A stretch of 64,000 bases of DNA from Gimesia chilikensis (GCF_008329715.1 NZ_VTSR01000007.1:434001-498000); one strand, 5' to 3'. Positions 46,201 through 54,975 are shown, numbered from the stretch's first letter. Translations and numbers: made by a program. Notes: generated from the letters alone by a model not told the origin.

Positions 46201-47642
46201 CAATTACCCGCGAAAAAGAGCCCCTGAAGTTTTCCCGTACCTATGGTTGCAATTATGTGATCGCCAGTGAGAATCTGCTGACGTTCCGATCTGGGGCTGC
46301 GGGATTTTATGATCTGGCCAACCAGAGTGGAACCGGAAATTTCGGCGGGTTCAAATCGAGTTGTACTTCGAACCTGGTTGTGGCGAACGGCGTGTTGAAT
46401 GCACCCGACTACACGCGCACCTGCAGTTGCTCCTATCAGAACCAGACTTCCCTGGCGTTGATTCATATGCCTGAAATCGAAATCTGGACCAACAGTCAGT
46501 TACAGGACGCTGCGGAATCGACGGGAGTGGTGAAACAGGCGGGGATCAATTTCGGTGCCCCCGGAGATCGCAGGGCAGACACCGGTACTCTCTGGCTGGA
46601 TTATCCCAGCGTGGGTGGGGAGTCTCCCGATTTAGCCGTCACCATCGCGAACAAAAACTATCGTACCTTCCGCCACCATTCACTTAAAATCAACGATTCG
46701 CCGTCGAAACCGGGATTGAGCTGGGTCGCTGCTTCCGGCATAGAAGATCCGCAGAAGATTACGATTGCCATCCGCCAGGAGGATTCGGCTAAACAAGGAG
46801 AAGGCATTCCGGTGGCCAGTGTAGACGATGACGCCGAGGAGAACTCCAAGGGGAACGTCAGCATGAACAGCAGCGATCTGGAGCTGACGATGGATGGCGG
46901 TGATCCCCAGGTCGTAGCGATTCGTTTCACCGATATCCCCCTGTCGCGCGCTGATGAACTGGATGCAGCCTATATTCAATTCACTGTCGATGAGACGGGT
47001 AAGAAAGAGTGCCAGCTGAAAATCCAGGGCGAGCTGACAGTTAATTCGAAACCGCTGATGGAAGCAAAACACAACCTCTCCAGCCGCAAACGGACGCGGG
47101 CTGTCGTTGCCTGGTCGCCTCCTGCCTGGACCAAGGTGGATGCTGCTGGAGAAGCACAACGGACACCCGATCTGAAACCCATTCTGGATGAAATTCGCCA
47201 GCAGCCCGGCTGGAAACCGGGCAATCCGATTTCATTGATCATCACCGGTACGGGCACACGCACGGCCCGCTCTTATCGGGGACCGACTTCCGGATCGGCG
47301 CGGCTGGTACTGAAAAAGAAAGAGTCACCGGTTGAGAACCGTGCTGAAGATGTCGCAGCGAAAACGAATGAAAATGCCAGACGCTATTCAGTTCGTCTGA
47401 CCTTCAATGAACCGAACATGAAACTCAAAATCGGGGAACGAAAGTTTGATGTATTCCTGCAGGGAGAACGGGTGCTGCAGGACTTCGACATTCTGGCCGA
47501 GACTGGTCAGCCCATGCGGAGCCTGGTCAAGGAAATCCCCGGAGTGGTTGTAGCTGATCAGCTGGTGCTGGAATTCAAGTCTGTTCGTGGTTCTCAAGCA
47601 GTCCCCCTGATCTCGGGTGTTGAGCTGATCAGTGAGGACTGA
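43287..47642 (+). CDS. Giant secreted PQQ-propeller protein with embedded Rossmann domain and malectin-like C-terminus
   Basis: A 1451-residue exported protein; the signal segment ends near VLDAGDWPMWRYD. Residues about 35-440 are PQQ/BamB-type propeller repeats (KLVALDTRTGETLWTYF, HLYCLNSSDGTLIWKF). Residues about 447-607 look like an S-adenosylmethionine methyltransferase-type Rossmann fold: TGYAVCVGGDNPDLLDAFL, LVVLEPDAQRVTALRKRF, VRPYGGVIWIP. A second propeller part (about 610-1090) follows with GLIAFDRRSGEKLWQVDAV and CLDLQTGKELWSTKE, and several Cys near CNYV and CTCSCSY. Residues about 1170-1340 form a beta-sandwich-like domain and about 1365-1451 a malectin-like domain (FDVFLQGERVLQDFDI). 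The ATG at 43287 was chosen over an upstream TTG. Its role is unknown. Confidence 0.8.
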   Translation: MKIISMTRSISCVPILFCVMACLYNVPVLDAGDWPMWRYDAGHTASSPDALPDQLTPVWTRKFSPRKQVWDDPLNNDLMTYDKIFEPVVFGQRMFVGFNDADKLVALDTRTGETLWTYFTDGPVRFSPVATEDRVYLVSDDGHLYCLNSSDGTLIWKFRGAPAAQKTLGNQRVISAWPARGGPVLYDDQIYFAASIWPFMGTFIYALDAETGAVTWVNDSTSASYIKQPHSAPSFAGVAPQGTLVATEELLLVPGGRSVPAALDRKTGELKYFHLGGKGNGGSFVISGEKEFFVHTRYRGVRAYNLETGLPNLYVHNEPVLHDEQIYSASLKDKQPVLEAFNRQHKALWSLPVDGQGDLIRAGNRLYAVGEQTLSAIELPASPEAKPQVAWQHPITGSVARLLAADNRLFAVTQEGDIMAFAAPGEQSESNVADTKPETKPAVDPAATELAARILKQTETRTGYAVCVGGDNPDLLDAFLRLSPLQLVVLEPDAQRVTALRKRFDARGEYGTRISVHQGTPESFQAPQHIARVTIVSAPQVELLTSASLQQIYRSVRPYGGVIWIPAADEHFESLKNMIGQAQLPKAELTELADGLLIRRVGALPDSADWTHQYGDIANSVKSNDKRVKLPLGVLWFGGNSHDDVLPRHGHGPPEQVIGGRTFLEGMNSLSARDVYTGAVLWRREFDDLGTFGIYFNSTYADTPLSTQYNQKHIPGANARGTNYIATAEEVYLAIGPECHVLSAVDGQTQRIIKLPDPKKDWAFIAVDQDILLAGNGFAHYGKKVEEKAGKDGPAATDLSASRGLIAFDRRSGEKLWQVDAVHSFLHNGIVAGRNRLYCLDKLPASAEKKLSRRGMADPSQYRILCLDLQTGKELWSTKESIFGSWLGYSEKHDLLLQAGARASDRLSDEVGQGMIAYQADDGSILWQKKDQKYTGPLVLHNDLIITSANSYQVSGGAFHIRDGSPYTITNPITREKEPLKFSRTYGCNYVIASENLLTFRSGAAGFYDLANQSGTGNFGGFKSSCTSNLVVANGVLNAPDYTRTCSCSYQNQTSLALIHMPEIEIWTNSQLQDAAESTGVVKQAGINFGAPGDRRADTGTLWLDYPSVGGESPDLAVTIANKNYRTFRHHSLKINDSPSKPGLSWVAASGIEDPQKITIAIRQEDSAKQGEGIPVASVDDDAEENSKGNVSMNSSDLELTMDGGDPQVVAIRFTDIPLSRADELDAAYIQFTVDETGKKECQLKIQGELTVNSKPLMEAKHNLSSRKRTRAVVAWSPPAWTKVDAAGEAQRTPDLKPILDEIRQQPGWKPGNPISLIITGTGTRTARSYRGPTSGSARLVLKKKESPVENRAEDVAAKTNENARRYSVRLTFNEPNMKLKIGERKFDVFLQGERVLQDFDILAETGQPMRSLVKEIPGVVVADQLVLEFKSVRGSQAVPLISGVELISED

Positions 47643-47657
47643 TAAGCGGCCGTCTAC

Positions 47658-49421
47658 TCAGGAAGTAACGGGAGTGTCCGCTGTCTCGGAGATCCAGTCC
47701 TTCAGTTGGAGCTGAACGCTTTCAAAGCCACGAAAGCGGTTGATATTCGGAGCGAAGCTGATCGAAAAAGGACCGCCGGCTTCTTCCATCTGGCTGGCCC
47801 ACTCCCCTTTGCCGAAGGCGATGGCACGAATGCGGGTTTTGTGCTGCTGGAAGACCAGCGAAAGGTGCCGTCCCCCTTCTCCCATCGTTTTGGGAGGCTC
47901 GGCCAGTTCGACCCGGGTGGCGACAAACTGGGGTCGCGGATTCTCCTGCCCGAACGGGCCCAGGCAATCCAGTTCCAGAACCGCCTGTTTCGTGATTTCG
48001 TTCAGACAGACTTCCGCGTCAATCTTCACCAGCAGATCGTCGTCTGACGGTGGTGGCGCCGTCGCTGCATAGGCAGCGAACGCCTGGCGAAAGTCTTCGA
48101 TTTTATCTTCTTCGATGCGCAAGCCTGCGGCAGCCTGGTGACCGCCGAAACGCATCAGGTGCTCGGCACAGGATGAGAAACCGGCATGCAGATCAAAGCC
48201 GGCGAAGGATCGCGCCGATCCCTGACCGGTACGGGTCGCGGCTTCAAGAGCGATCAAGACCGTTGGTTTTTCAAAATGTTCGGCGACTCGGTTCGCAACG
48301 ATGCCGATCACGCCGGGGTGCCAGTCCGGATGGGCGAGGACCAGGGTCTGGTGCTCTTCCCACTCGGCGTTCTCTTCGACCATCTCGCGTGCCTGTTTAA
48401 GAATCCGGCGTTCCACCGTACGACGGTTTTTATTGAGTTCATCCAGGTAGAGTGCCAGTTGCACGGCCCGTTCCCGATTACTGGTGGTGAGCAGTTCTAC
48501 TGCCAGGCGGGCCTGCCCCAGTCGACCGGCGGCATTCAGTCGGGGCGCGATGGCAAAGCCGATGTCTTCGGTATCGAGCGGCTGACCGGTTTTGATCTCC
48601 GCGACCTTCATCAGCTCCTGCAGTCCCAGGGGAGCTAGTTCTGCGAGTGCCCCGAGTCCGTAGCGGACAATAATCCGATTTTCACCAACCAGGGGAACCA
48701 CATCGGCGATGGTACCAATCGCAGCCAATCCGACGGCACACTTGAGGAACTCGCGCATCTGAGGAGAGGCTTTCTGGCCATCCCCCAGTTTCTGACAAAC
48801 GGCCCAGGCCAGTTTCAAAGCGACACCGGCACCGCAGAGGTGAGGAAATTCATAGTCGCCTCCGGGGAGACGGGGATGTACGAGGCAGGCCGCAGCCGGC
48901 AGCTCTTCATCCATCTGATGGTGATCTGTGATGATCAGTTCCAGGCCAAGTTCTTTTGCGAGAGCAGCCTCTGTGACACTGGTGATTCCACAGTCGACGG
49001 TAATTAACAGCCGCTCGGGATCTTCTTCGTGTAATTCGCGAATGGCATCACAGTTCAGGCCGTAGCCATCATCCAGGCGGTTGGGAATGAAATAGTCACA
49101 TTGACCATTAGCCAGGGTGATGCACTGCAGCAGAATACTGGTGGCGGTCATGCCATCGACGTCATAGTCGCCGTAGATAGTGATCCGACGTTTAGAGTTC
49201 AAGGCGGCGATCACGCGGTCGGCTGCTTCTTCGATGCCGGGCATACTACAGGGATCTAGCAGCTCATTCATGCGGGCGTTGATAAAACTGCGGGCGGTGC
49301 CCACATCCTGGAGCCCGCGGGCGATCAAAACCTGGGCCAGGAGGGGAGAAATCCGCATTTCAGAACTGAGGCGGCGTACCTGAGATTCATCGTGGGGGGC
49401 AAATCGCCAGTTTTGAGTCAT
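47658..49421 (-). CDS. recJ: Single-stranded-DNA-specific exonuclease RecJ
   Basis: A 587-residue DHH-family 5'-3' exonuclease acting on single-stranded DNA in recombination and mismatch repair. Motif I DYDVDG lies at 85-90 ([11 protein letters not shown]), VDCGIT near 142-147 and the DHH motif at 166-168 ([13 protein letters not shown]). Later motifs include [37 protein letters not shown] in the core and [11 protein letters not shown] of the DHHA1 domain, with an OB-like C-terminal part. The length is typical. It converges with the PQQ gene (16-bp gap) and diverges from ilvN. Confidence 0.96.
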   Translation of the reverse strand: MTQNWRFAPHDESQVRRLSSEMRISPLLAQVLIARGLQDVGTARSFINARMNELLDPCSMPGIEEAADRVIAALNSKRRITIYGDYDVDGMTATSILLQCITLANGQCDYFIPNRLDDGYGLNCDAIRELHEEDPERLLITVDCGITSVTEAALAKELGLELIITDHHQMDEELPAAACLVHPRLPGGDYEFPHLCGAGVALKLAWAVCQKLGDGQKASPQMREFLKCAVGLAAIGTIADVVPLVGENRIIVRYGLGALAELAPLGLQELMKVAEIKTGQPLDTEDIGFAIAPRLNAAGRLGQARLAVELLTTSNRERAVQLALYLDELNKNRRTVERRILKQAREMVEENAEWEEHQTLVLAHPDWHPGVIGIVANRVAEHFEKPTVLIALEAATRTGQGSARSFAGFDLHAGFSSCAEHLMRFGGHQAAAGLRIEEDKIEDFRQAFAAYAATAPPPSDDDLLVKIDAEVCLNEITKQAVLELDCLGPFGQENPRPQFVATRVELAEPPKTMGEGGRHLSLVFQQHKTRIRAIAFGKGEWASQMEEAGGPFSISFAPNINRFRGFESVQLQLKDWISETADTPVTS

Positions 49422-49761
49422 CCGTGCTCTCGCTCTTCTTCATCAGAGGGCCAAATTCCGCTTGTTTCGGGTATTTATTAAAACAGAGTCCAGGCTGGCT
49501 GTCAAAACCCCTGCTTCGTGAACTGGCGAAAATGCCCGAGTCACGGGGTTTTCTTCGCAAATGAACCCATTCGGGGGGAAACCTGTCTGTTCCGGAAGTA
49601 AGGTAGAGGCATAACCGGTCTAATCGTCCTGATCATAAGCCGAGTCTGAGAGTTATCGACTGCGGGACTTGCCGCGACTCACTGCCGCGACTAGACTGTA
49701 TGCTTCAATCACTTGTCACGTATTTTTGAGTTTCTGATTGTACACGGATTAAGGTTTTGGG
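49422..49761. other. Divergent intergenic region between recJ and ilvN
   Basis: This 340-bp gap holds no convincing gene. An imperfect stem (49504-49511 with 49545-49552, AAAACCCC/GGGGTTTT) lies near the recJ side, followed by a short T-run on the plus strand. It might act as an attenuator for ilvN, but I found no leader peptide rich in Ile, Leu or Val codons. No clear -10/-35 pair was found for ilvN. Confidence 0.45.
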
Positions 49762-50280
49762 ATGAAACACGTTCTTTCTGCTCTGGTCATGAATCAACCG
49801 GGTGTCCTGGCCCAGATTTCAGGCATGCTGGCCTCACGCTCTTTTAACATTGAGAGTCTGGCGGTCGGTGAAACCGAAGAACCCCAGTTTTCCCGAATTA
49901 CTTTTGTCGTCGGCGATTACAACAAGCTGGATCAGGTCAGAAAACAGCTGGAAAAGCTGGTTACCGTAGTGAAAGTGGTCGATTTTTCCGGACAGGACTT
50001 TGTCGAACGTGATCTGATGCTGATGAAAGTGGCGACTCCCGGAAAAACCCGCTCAGAAATTCGCGAATTAGTCGAAATTTTCCGTGCGAAAATCGTTGAC
50101 GTGAGCACCGAAAACGTAATGATCGAGATTTCCGGTCAGGAATCGAAGATCAATGCATTTATTGACGTGATGCGACCGTTTGGGATTCTTGAAATGGTTC
50201 GTACAGGTCGGATTGCCCTGTTACGCTCTGAAGTCGTGAAAGCAGAAGCTCCCTCTGAGGAACCTGTGGAAACAGCTTAA
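49762..50280 (+). CDS. ilvN: Acetolactate synthase, small (regulatory) subunit
   Basis: A 172-residue regulatory subunit of acetohydroxyacid synthase, which makes acetolactate or acetohydroxybutyrate for valine, leucine and isoleucine synthesis and confers feedback inhibition by valine. The ACT domain lies at about 1-75 (HVLSALVMNQPGVLAQISGMLASRSFNIESLAVG), followed by the small-subunit C-terminal domain (about 80-160, ERDLMLMKVATPGKTRSEI through FGILEMVRTGRIALLR). The partner catalytic subunit IlvB is not adjacent and presumably lies elsewhere. ilvC follows 173 bp downstream on the same strand. Confidence 0.95.
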   Translation: MKHVLSALVMNQPGVLAQISGMLASRSFNIESLAVGETEEPQFSRITFVVGDYNKLDQVRKQLEKLVTVVKVVDFSGQDFVERDLMLMKVATPGKTRSEIRELVEIFRAKIVDVSTENVMIEISGQESKINAFIDVMRPFGILEMVRTGRIALLRSEVVKAEAPSEEPVETA

Positions 50281-50453
50281 GAATCCGCCGCGAACAGACA
50301 AAAATGTGAATCACGGTTGTTTTGTTCTCTCTGGACGGCCTGTTGTGTTCCGAACTTCGTTCGAATCAATGTGTGGCTGTTCAAGTTCCCTTTTGTAGAA
50401 GCGGATCCGGTTCTGCTTCTAACCGCCTTACAACAATACAAGAGATCAGGATT

Positions 50454-51458
50454 ATGGCAGTAACAATTTATTACGATGACGATGCAGACTTGTCGCTGTT
50501 GAAAGACAAAACCATTGCCATCCTCGGCTACGGAAGCCAGGGACACGCTCAAGCTCAAAACCTTCGCGACAGTGGCTGTAACGTCATTATCGGTCAGCGT
50601 AAAGGCAGTGAAAACTACGATCTGGCCGTCAGCCATGGATTCGAACCGGTCTCTATCGCAGAAGCCACCAAACAGGGCGACCTGATCAACATTCTGCTTC
50701 CCGACGAAGTTCAGGGCGATCTCTACAAGAGCGACATCCTGCCTAACCTGAGCAAAGGCAACCTGCTGCTCTGCTCACACGGTTTCAATATTCACTTCAA
50801 CCAGGTTGTTCCGCCCGCTGGCGTTGACGCAGCTTTGGTTGCTCCCAAAGGCCCCGGCCACCTGGTTCGCAGCGAATACGTTAAAGGGGGCGGTGTTCCC
50901 TCGCTGATCGCTCTGGTTGAAGGGGCTTCTGAAAGCACCCGTCAGCTGGCTCTGGCCTACGCCAAAGGTATCGGTGGTACTCGCGGTGGTGTGATCGAAA
51001 CATCTTTCGCTGAAGAAACCGAAACCGACCTGTTCGGCGAGCAGGTTGTGCTCTGCGGTGGTGTCAGTGAACTGGTTAAAGCCGGTTTTGATACTCTGGT
51101 TGAAGCCGGATATCAGCCCGAAATGGCCTACTTCGAATGTATGCACGAACTCAAACTGATCGTCGACCTGTTCTACCAGGGTGGTCTGAACTACATGCGG
51201 TACAGTGTTTCCAACACTGCTGAATACGGCGATTACTCCAGCGGTCCGCGGATCATCACCGACGAAACCCGCAAGGAAATGAAGAAGATCCTGGAAGAAA
51301 TCCAGACCGGTGAATTTGCGAAAAACTGGTTGCTCGAAAACAAAGCCAACCAGGCTTCCTTCAAGGCGATCCGTCGTCTGAATCGGCAGCATCCCATCGA
51401 AGCCGTTGGTAAAGAACTGCGGCGGATGATGAGCTGGATTGATTCCAAAGAGGTCTAA
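50454..51458 (+). CDS. ilvC: Ketol-acid reductoisomerase
   Basis: A 334-residue class I ketol-acid reductoisomerase. It converts acetolactate to 2,3-dihydroxyisovalerate with NADPH and Mg2+, the step after acetolactate synthase. The N-terminal Rossmann fold shows [12 protein letters not shown] (25-36) and the NADPH-discriminating QRKGS loop. The catalytic domain has [16 protein letters not shown] (acidic metal ligands), [23 protein letters not shown] and [14 protein letters not shown]. The ATG at 50454 follows AGATCAGG and gives the standard length; upstream in-frame codons would add an unconserved extension. A terminator follows at 51488. Confidence 0.97.
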   Translation: MAVTIYYDDDADLSLLKDKTIAILGYGSQGHAQAQNLRDSGCNVIIGQRKGSENYDLAVSHGFEPVSIAEATKQGDLINILLPDEVQGDLYKSDILPNLSKGNLLLCSHGFNIHFNQVVPPAGVDAALVAPKGPGHLVRSEYVKGGGVPSLIALVEGASESTRQLALAYAKGIGGTRGGVIETSFAEETETDLFGEQVVLCGGVSELVKAGFDTLVEAGYQPEMAYFECMHELKLIVDLFYQGGLNYMRYSVSNTAEYGDYSSGPRIITDETRKEMKKILEEIQTGEFAKNWLLENKANQASFKAIRRLNRQHPIEAVGKELRRMMSWIDSKEV

Positions 51459-51487
51459 TCCAGGTCAATTCCATCGAATGACATTGC

Positions 51488-51529
51488 AACGCGTCGGGAA
51501 CGGATCTCTGTTCCCGACGCGTTTTTTAT
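51488..51529 (+). terminator. Rho-independent terminator after ilvC
   Basis: A perfect 14-bp GC-rich stem (51488-51501 with 51510-51523) with an 8-base loop runs into a T-rich tail (GTTTTTTATTT). It closes the ilvN-ilvC unit. Confidence 0.92.
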
Positions 51530-51584
51530 TTGACTGAACTTCACGATTCCACTCATTGCCGGGCGATAACTTACCAGCGGCCTC

Positions 51585-51613
51585 TTGTCTTTCCGGGTGA
51601 CGACTCATATAAA
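51585..51613 (+). promoter_or_regulatory. Candidate promoter for the radical SAM gene
   Basis: TTGTCT (51585-51590), exactly 17 bases, and TATAAA (51608-51613, 5 of 6). The start site would be near 51620 and the leader about 30 bases. It sits just after the ilvC terminator, which supports an independent unit. Confidence 0.5.
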
Positions 51614-51651
51614 ACAGGTAGAACTGCTGTTTTTTCACGGGAAATCGAATC

Positions 51652-52521
51652 ATGACTTCTTCACTCCCCCTGCACTCCCAGCACCAGCGAACTTATCACG
51701 AGAATAAGTTCGTCTACCCGGTTTTATCCCGGCGGAGTAAGGGGATTTCTATCGGCGTGAACCTGAATCCGGACAAAATCTGCAACTTTGACTGTATCTA
51801 TTGTCAGGTGGATCGCCGCGAGGAGTCAGAAACTCGGTTCGTGGGCTTTGATCAGCTGCTGCAGGAGCTCGATCATATGCTCAAGTTCGTGCTGAGTGGT
51901 GAGATCTACCAGGACGAAAAGTTTCAATCCGTTCCCCAGGAATTACGCCGACTGAATGACATCGCCTTTTCCGGTGATGGTGAGCCGACAACCTATAAGA
52001 ACTTTGACCAGATTGTCGCTGCTGTTGCAGATCTCAAGCGCAAGCATGGCGCTGATGACGTGAAGCTGGTCCTGATCAGCAATGCGAGCATGTTTCACCG
52101 ACCGGGCACACAGGCAGCCTTGAAGATTTTCGACGAGAATCAGGGAGAGGTCTGGGCGAAACTGGATGCGGGAACGGAAGAGTACTTTAAACTCATCGAC
52201 CGCACGAAAATCCGATTTTCACAGATCCTGGAGAACATCACCGCAGCTGCAAAACAGCGGCCAATTGTGATTCAGAGCCTGTTCATGCTCGTGAATGAGG
52301 AGCCGCCGAGTGATGCGGAAATCGACGCTTATTGCACGCGTCTGAATGAATTCGTCACTGCTGGAGGACAGATCAAGCTGGTGCAGGTCTATACGATTGC
52401 CCGCAGTACCGCGGAAGCTTATGTCACTTCCCTCAAGTCAGAACAGGTCGACGAGATTGCCCGTAAAGTGCGCGAAGCGACCGGCTTGACGACCGAAGTC
52501 TATTACGGCAACGCCGACTGA
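51652..52521 (+). CDS. Radical SAM protein
   Basis: A 289-residue radical S-adenosylmethionine enzyme of the COG0731 type. The iron-sulfur motif CNFDCIYC (CxxxCxxC) sits near residue 43 after GISIGVNLNPDKI. It is followed by the SAM-binding glycine motif FSGDGEPTTYKNF and the later strands LVLISNASMF, VWAKLDAGTEEYF and PIVIQSLFMLVNEEP of the partial TIM barrel. No extra auxiliary-cluster cysteines are clear. The substrate is unknown; relatives include tRNA-modifying enzymes. GGGAAA precedes the ATG. A hairpin overlaps its stop codon. Confidence 0.88.
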   Translation: MTSSLPLHSQHQRTYHENKFVYPVLSRRSKGISIGVNLNPDKICNFDCIYCQVDRREESETRFVGFDQLLQELDHMLKFVLSGEIYQDEKFQSVPQELRRLNDIAFSGDGEPTTYKNFDQIVAAVADLKRKHGADDVKLVLISNASMFHRPGTQAALKIFDENQGEVWAKLDAGTEEYFKLIDRTKIRFSQILENITAAAKQRPIVIQSLFMLVNEEPPSDAEIDAYCTRLNEFVTAGGQIKLVQVYTIARSTAEAYVTSLKSEQVDEIARKVREATGLTTEVYYGNAD

Positions 52522-52544
52522 CAGAGAAGCGCACTCTGTCAGTC
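52516..52544 (+). terminator. Hairpin overlapping the radical SAM stop codon
   Basis: An 11-bp perfect stem (52516-52526 with 52534-52544) with a 7-base loop starts inside the last codons. There is no T-run, so it is a terminator-like or mRNA-end hairpin between two convergent genes. Confidence 0.45.
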
Positions 52545-52571
52545 ATCTGGCGAGGCGAGCGCAAATTCCTG

Positions 52572-53699
52572 TTATTCGTCGAGTTGAACGGGTTCCAGAT
52601 CTTTGGTATTCCGTTCGATGGCCAGCACGATCGTCTGCTGACGTCGCTTATTGGATGAGGTGTTGACTGCAGGAATCACCTGACGTCCGTTGGGCAGGCT
52701 CAACCGCAGGGCAAAACGCCCTTCCTTGCTGACCGGGATCTTTTCACCGAGCAGTGTCACTTCTGCCTGGGGATCGGAAGTGCCGTGAATCAACAGTTCT
52801 GTTTCAACGTGGAATTCCTTTTTCGACTGTTTCGGACGGGAACCGTTTGATTCGCCGCTGGGATCCAGACTTAAAGGTAATGCCAGTCGTGAAGGAACGC
52901 CATTCCCGTTTTCCGCGCGAGACGTATAACGCCGCGAACGGGTTGCGGAATAGTTGTTATCCAGTCGACGCTTGATCCGTCCGCCTTTATCACAGACTTC
53001 CGGCATCGGAGGTGTGAGTTTGTGCGAGTAGACCAGTCCGAAGAACTTGTTTTGCGGAGTCACAAAACCCAGTTGCAGTTTGTAAGAGCGGGCTGGTTGA
53101 TCGATCTGCACAAACCACAGACCAGAATCAATTTTGACCTCGACATCTTTCACATAGGCTTTGCTGGTGCGGCTGTTTTCGTTGGTTGTGATGTCGTAGA
53201 CACGAATCACCGGAACGGCCTGATACCAGTAGGCTCCCAGAGCTGCTTTGGCTCGATCCAGGCTGGATTGGGTAATCGTCCAGTTCGCCATTAACCAGTG
53301 GGAATCTTTGACCTGTGCGGTCAGTTTTGTCTCAACCGATTCTGAAGTGGGGAGCATGCGGTCGCTGTGGGGCTTCTGACCATTCGATTTAAGAAGCTTC
53401 TGGATCCGAGCTGGTTGTTCGGAAGGAGTTTGAGTGGTCGAATTCTGAGAAGGATAAGCCGGAACAGCTGCCGGGTTTGGTGTAGAAGAAGGGATTGGAG
53501 AAGAGCTGGTAGATTTTTTATTGCTGGAAGTGGTGGTTTTGCGTTTGGGCTTGGACTTTGCCATCTTGATTTTCGCGATGGCTTTGACCAGCTCCTGCTT
53601 TCGCATACCGTGCCAGCCTGCAATTCCGTGAGATTTGGCGGTGGCCGCTAAATCGCGACGTGTTTGACTCTCAAGGGACTTTAGAATCGCTGGGGACAT
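52572..53699 (-). CDS. DUF4912 protein with N-terminal SAP/Rho-N-like segment
   Basis: A 375-residue protein. Residues 1-46 (LKSLESQTRRDLAATAKSHGI, MRKQELVKAIAKIK) resemble the SAP or Rho N-terminal helix-extension-helix fold, usually a nucleic-acid-binding module. A low-complexity Lys then Ser/Thr/Pro linker (about 47-115) follows. The DUF4912 domain (about 125-240) includes HWLMANWTITQSSLDRA, VIRVYDIT, LWFVQIDQPARSYKLQLGFV and KFFGLVYSHKLTPP. A beta-rich C-terminal part repeats the strand pattern of a second sandwich (HGTSDPQAEVTLLGEKIPV). No signal peptide is present. GGGAG nine bases before the ATG supports the start. The function is unknown. Confidence 0.8.
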   Translation of the reverse strand: MSPAILKSLESQTRRDLAATAKSHGIAGWHGMRKQELVKAIAKIKMAKSKPKRKTTTSSNKKSTSSSPIPSSTPNPAAVPAYPSQNSTTQTPSEQPARIQKLLKSNGQKPHSDRMLPTSESVETKLTAQVKDSHWLMANWTITQSSLDRAKAALGAYWYQAVPVIRVYDITTNENSRTSKAYVKDVEVKIDSGLWFVQIDQPARSYKLQLGFVTPQNKFFGLVYSHKLTPPMPEVCDKGGRIKRRLDNNYSATRSRRYTSRAENGNGVPSRLALPLSLDPSGESNGSRPKQSKKEFHVETELLIHGTSDPQAEVTLLGEKIPVSKEGRFALRLSLPNGRQVIPAVNTSSNKRRQQTIVLAIERNTKDLEPVQLDE

Positions 53700-54066
53700 T
53701 TGGAATGACTCCCAAAATCAACCAAGACACTGGTCGGCGTCTTGATCATGCTCTTAGTCTTCCATGACACTCAGGATCAATGTAAAGCATATCTGCCCCG
53801 TTCCACACACTCTTATGGCCGCAGACCACATAAATCCTTTGATGCTAACGGCCCGAATGGTATGAACACCTTGTAAACGTCAAATCAATATTTCGACCAG
53901 GACGCTACTCTCCCAGAACAGAAAGCCACTAGTAGTAATTCTCACTTTCAGGAACCAGAACTGAACCCAAGAGTTCGTCCTGAGATTCCCTACCCTTCAA
54001 GTCTGCACGTCTAAACAGTCACAAATCGTCGTACACAGTCTGGTAAAGCGATGATTACCGGGTCTG

Positions 54067-54121
54067 GAAACGCGTTTGAACGGTGTTTGAGATGTCGGCT
54101 GACACATGAAACATGTTTGAA
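54067..54121. repeat. Pair of matching palindromic sites (possible operator)
   Basis: Two 14-base sites share GAAACnnGTTTGAA (54067-54080, centre GC; 54108-54121, centre AT). Each contains a perfect 10-bp palindrome, and the centres are 41 bp apart, close to four DNA helical turns. A half-site GTTTGA lies between them at 54085-54090. The layout suits a dimeric transcription factor binding two sites on the same DNA face. The regulator and target gene are unknown. Confidence 0.45.
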
Positions 54122-54213
54122 GCGTTAGGACACGTTTTAACACGGGCGTTGATAAAAAGCAACTAATGCAGCATTTCCAATTATACAAAAACTTATCAGA
54201 ATGTTTGCCATCC

Positions 54214-54225
54214 TGTTATATAACA
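54214..54225. promoter_or_regulatory. 12-bp perfect palindrome with extended -10 character
   Basis: TGTTATATAACA is perfectly self-complementary and reads as an extended -10 element (TGn followed by TATATA) on both strands. It could be a promoter core for either direction or an operator. No clear -35 stands at normal spacing. Confidence 0.3.
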
Positions 54226-54501
54226 ATCACTTAAGAATTTAGTCTCATCAAAAATTCATCGAGTTGACCAAGAGCCTGCTCGACGAAACCCCACGTGATC
54301 ATACGTTTCACATTCCCTGTCCTGCCCAGAATCTAAGTGGTTGTACTGATTTCAGATCAGCAGACTCTCCTGCAACTGTCGAATGCAAACTGCAGATAGA
54401 TCTCGGCAGCACAGATCTATTCTTATGACTAATAGACCCCCCGTATCCAGAATGCCATTTTTGAGAAAACCGGTAATCACATATTTCAGGTTGCAGATAC
54501 T

Positions 54502-54530
54502 TTGACTCCTGGAAGACATCTCTTTACAGT
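54502..54530 (+). promoter_or_regulatory. Candidate promoter of the ATP synthase operon
   Basis: TTGACT (54502-54507, 5 of 6), exactly 17 bases, then TACAGT (54525-54530, 4 of 6). The start site would be near 54537, about 80 bases before the first gene. Confidence 0.45.
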
Positions 54531-54619
54531 CTGAACAAGTTAGTTCGAACTGGACCTTTAGGTTCGTGCTGACTGCGACACGATCTTCTGTTTTTGATAC
54601 ATCATCGAAAGCAACCTCC

Positions 54620-54925
54620 ATGCCTCAACCGGACCGGCGCGGTCGTTCTGCCCTGGTAGAAGCCCATCAATGGGTCAGCCGCCTGACAACAGTCAGTCTG
54701 GAAATGGTACTACCTGCTTTTCTGGGTTATTGGCTCGACAAGCGGTGGGGAACTCTGCCCTGGCTGACCGCAGTTGGTGCACTGTTTGGTTTTATTGCCG
54801 GGATGATGCATTTGCTGCAAATGGCTAAAGAAGCCGAGCAGAAGGAACGAAAAAGGAAAGATCGGTCAATCGACAAGAAGAATTCAAATCAGAGAGATGA
54901 CCAATCGTCTGCAACAGACTCCTGA
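54620..54925 (+). CDS. AtpZ/AtpI-family ATP synthase accessory membrane protein
   Basis: A 101-residue protein with two membrane helices (SLEMVLPAFLGYWLDKRWG and WLTAVGALFGFIAGMMHLLQM) and a highly charged C-terminal tail. The pattern GYWLDKRWGT...G.L.GF..G matches AtpZ/AtpI-type proteins encoded at the head of ATP synthase operons, which help c-ring assembly or Mg2+ supply. The ATG at 54620 is preferred over an in-frame GTG 54 bases upstream because GAAAG precedes it and the conserved part begins soon after. The next gene starts 50 bases downstream. Confidence 0.8.
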   Translation: MPQPDRRGRSALVEAHQWVSRLTTVSLEMVLPAFLGYWLDKRWGTLPWLTAVGALFGFIAGMMHLLQMAKEAEQKERKRKDRSIDKKNSNQRDDQSSATDS

Positions 54926-54975
54926 ATCTCTCGAATGATAACCGCCAGTAATACACACAACACTACCCGCTGACC

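Larger units (their letters stand above)
53700..54619. other. 920-bp intergenic region upstream of the ATP synthase operon
   Basis: This is the longest gene-free stretch in the window, between the DUF4912 gene (minus) and the ATP synthase operon (plus). It looks more A/T-rich than its neighbours and has no convincing reading frame or known RNA. It holds two matching palindromes at 54067-54121, a 12-bp palindrome at 54214-54225 and the promoter candidate at 54502-54530. Confidence 0.55.

Noticed and set aside
49561-49614. A 17-codon frame upstream of ilvN as a possible attenuator leader peptide
   Set aside because: It has hardly any Ile, Leu or Val codons, no ribosome site, and no convincing terminator/antiterminator pair follows.
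53700-54619. A replication origin or CRISPR array in the long intergenic region
   Set aside because: No DnaA-box cluster, no regularly spaced identical repeats and no cas or dnaA/dnaN neighbours were seen; only short palindromes are present.
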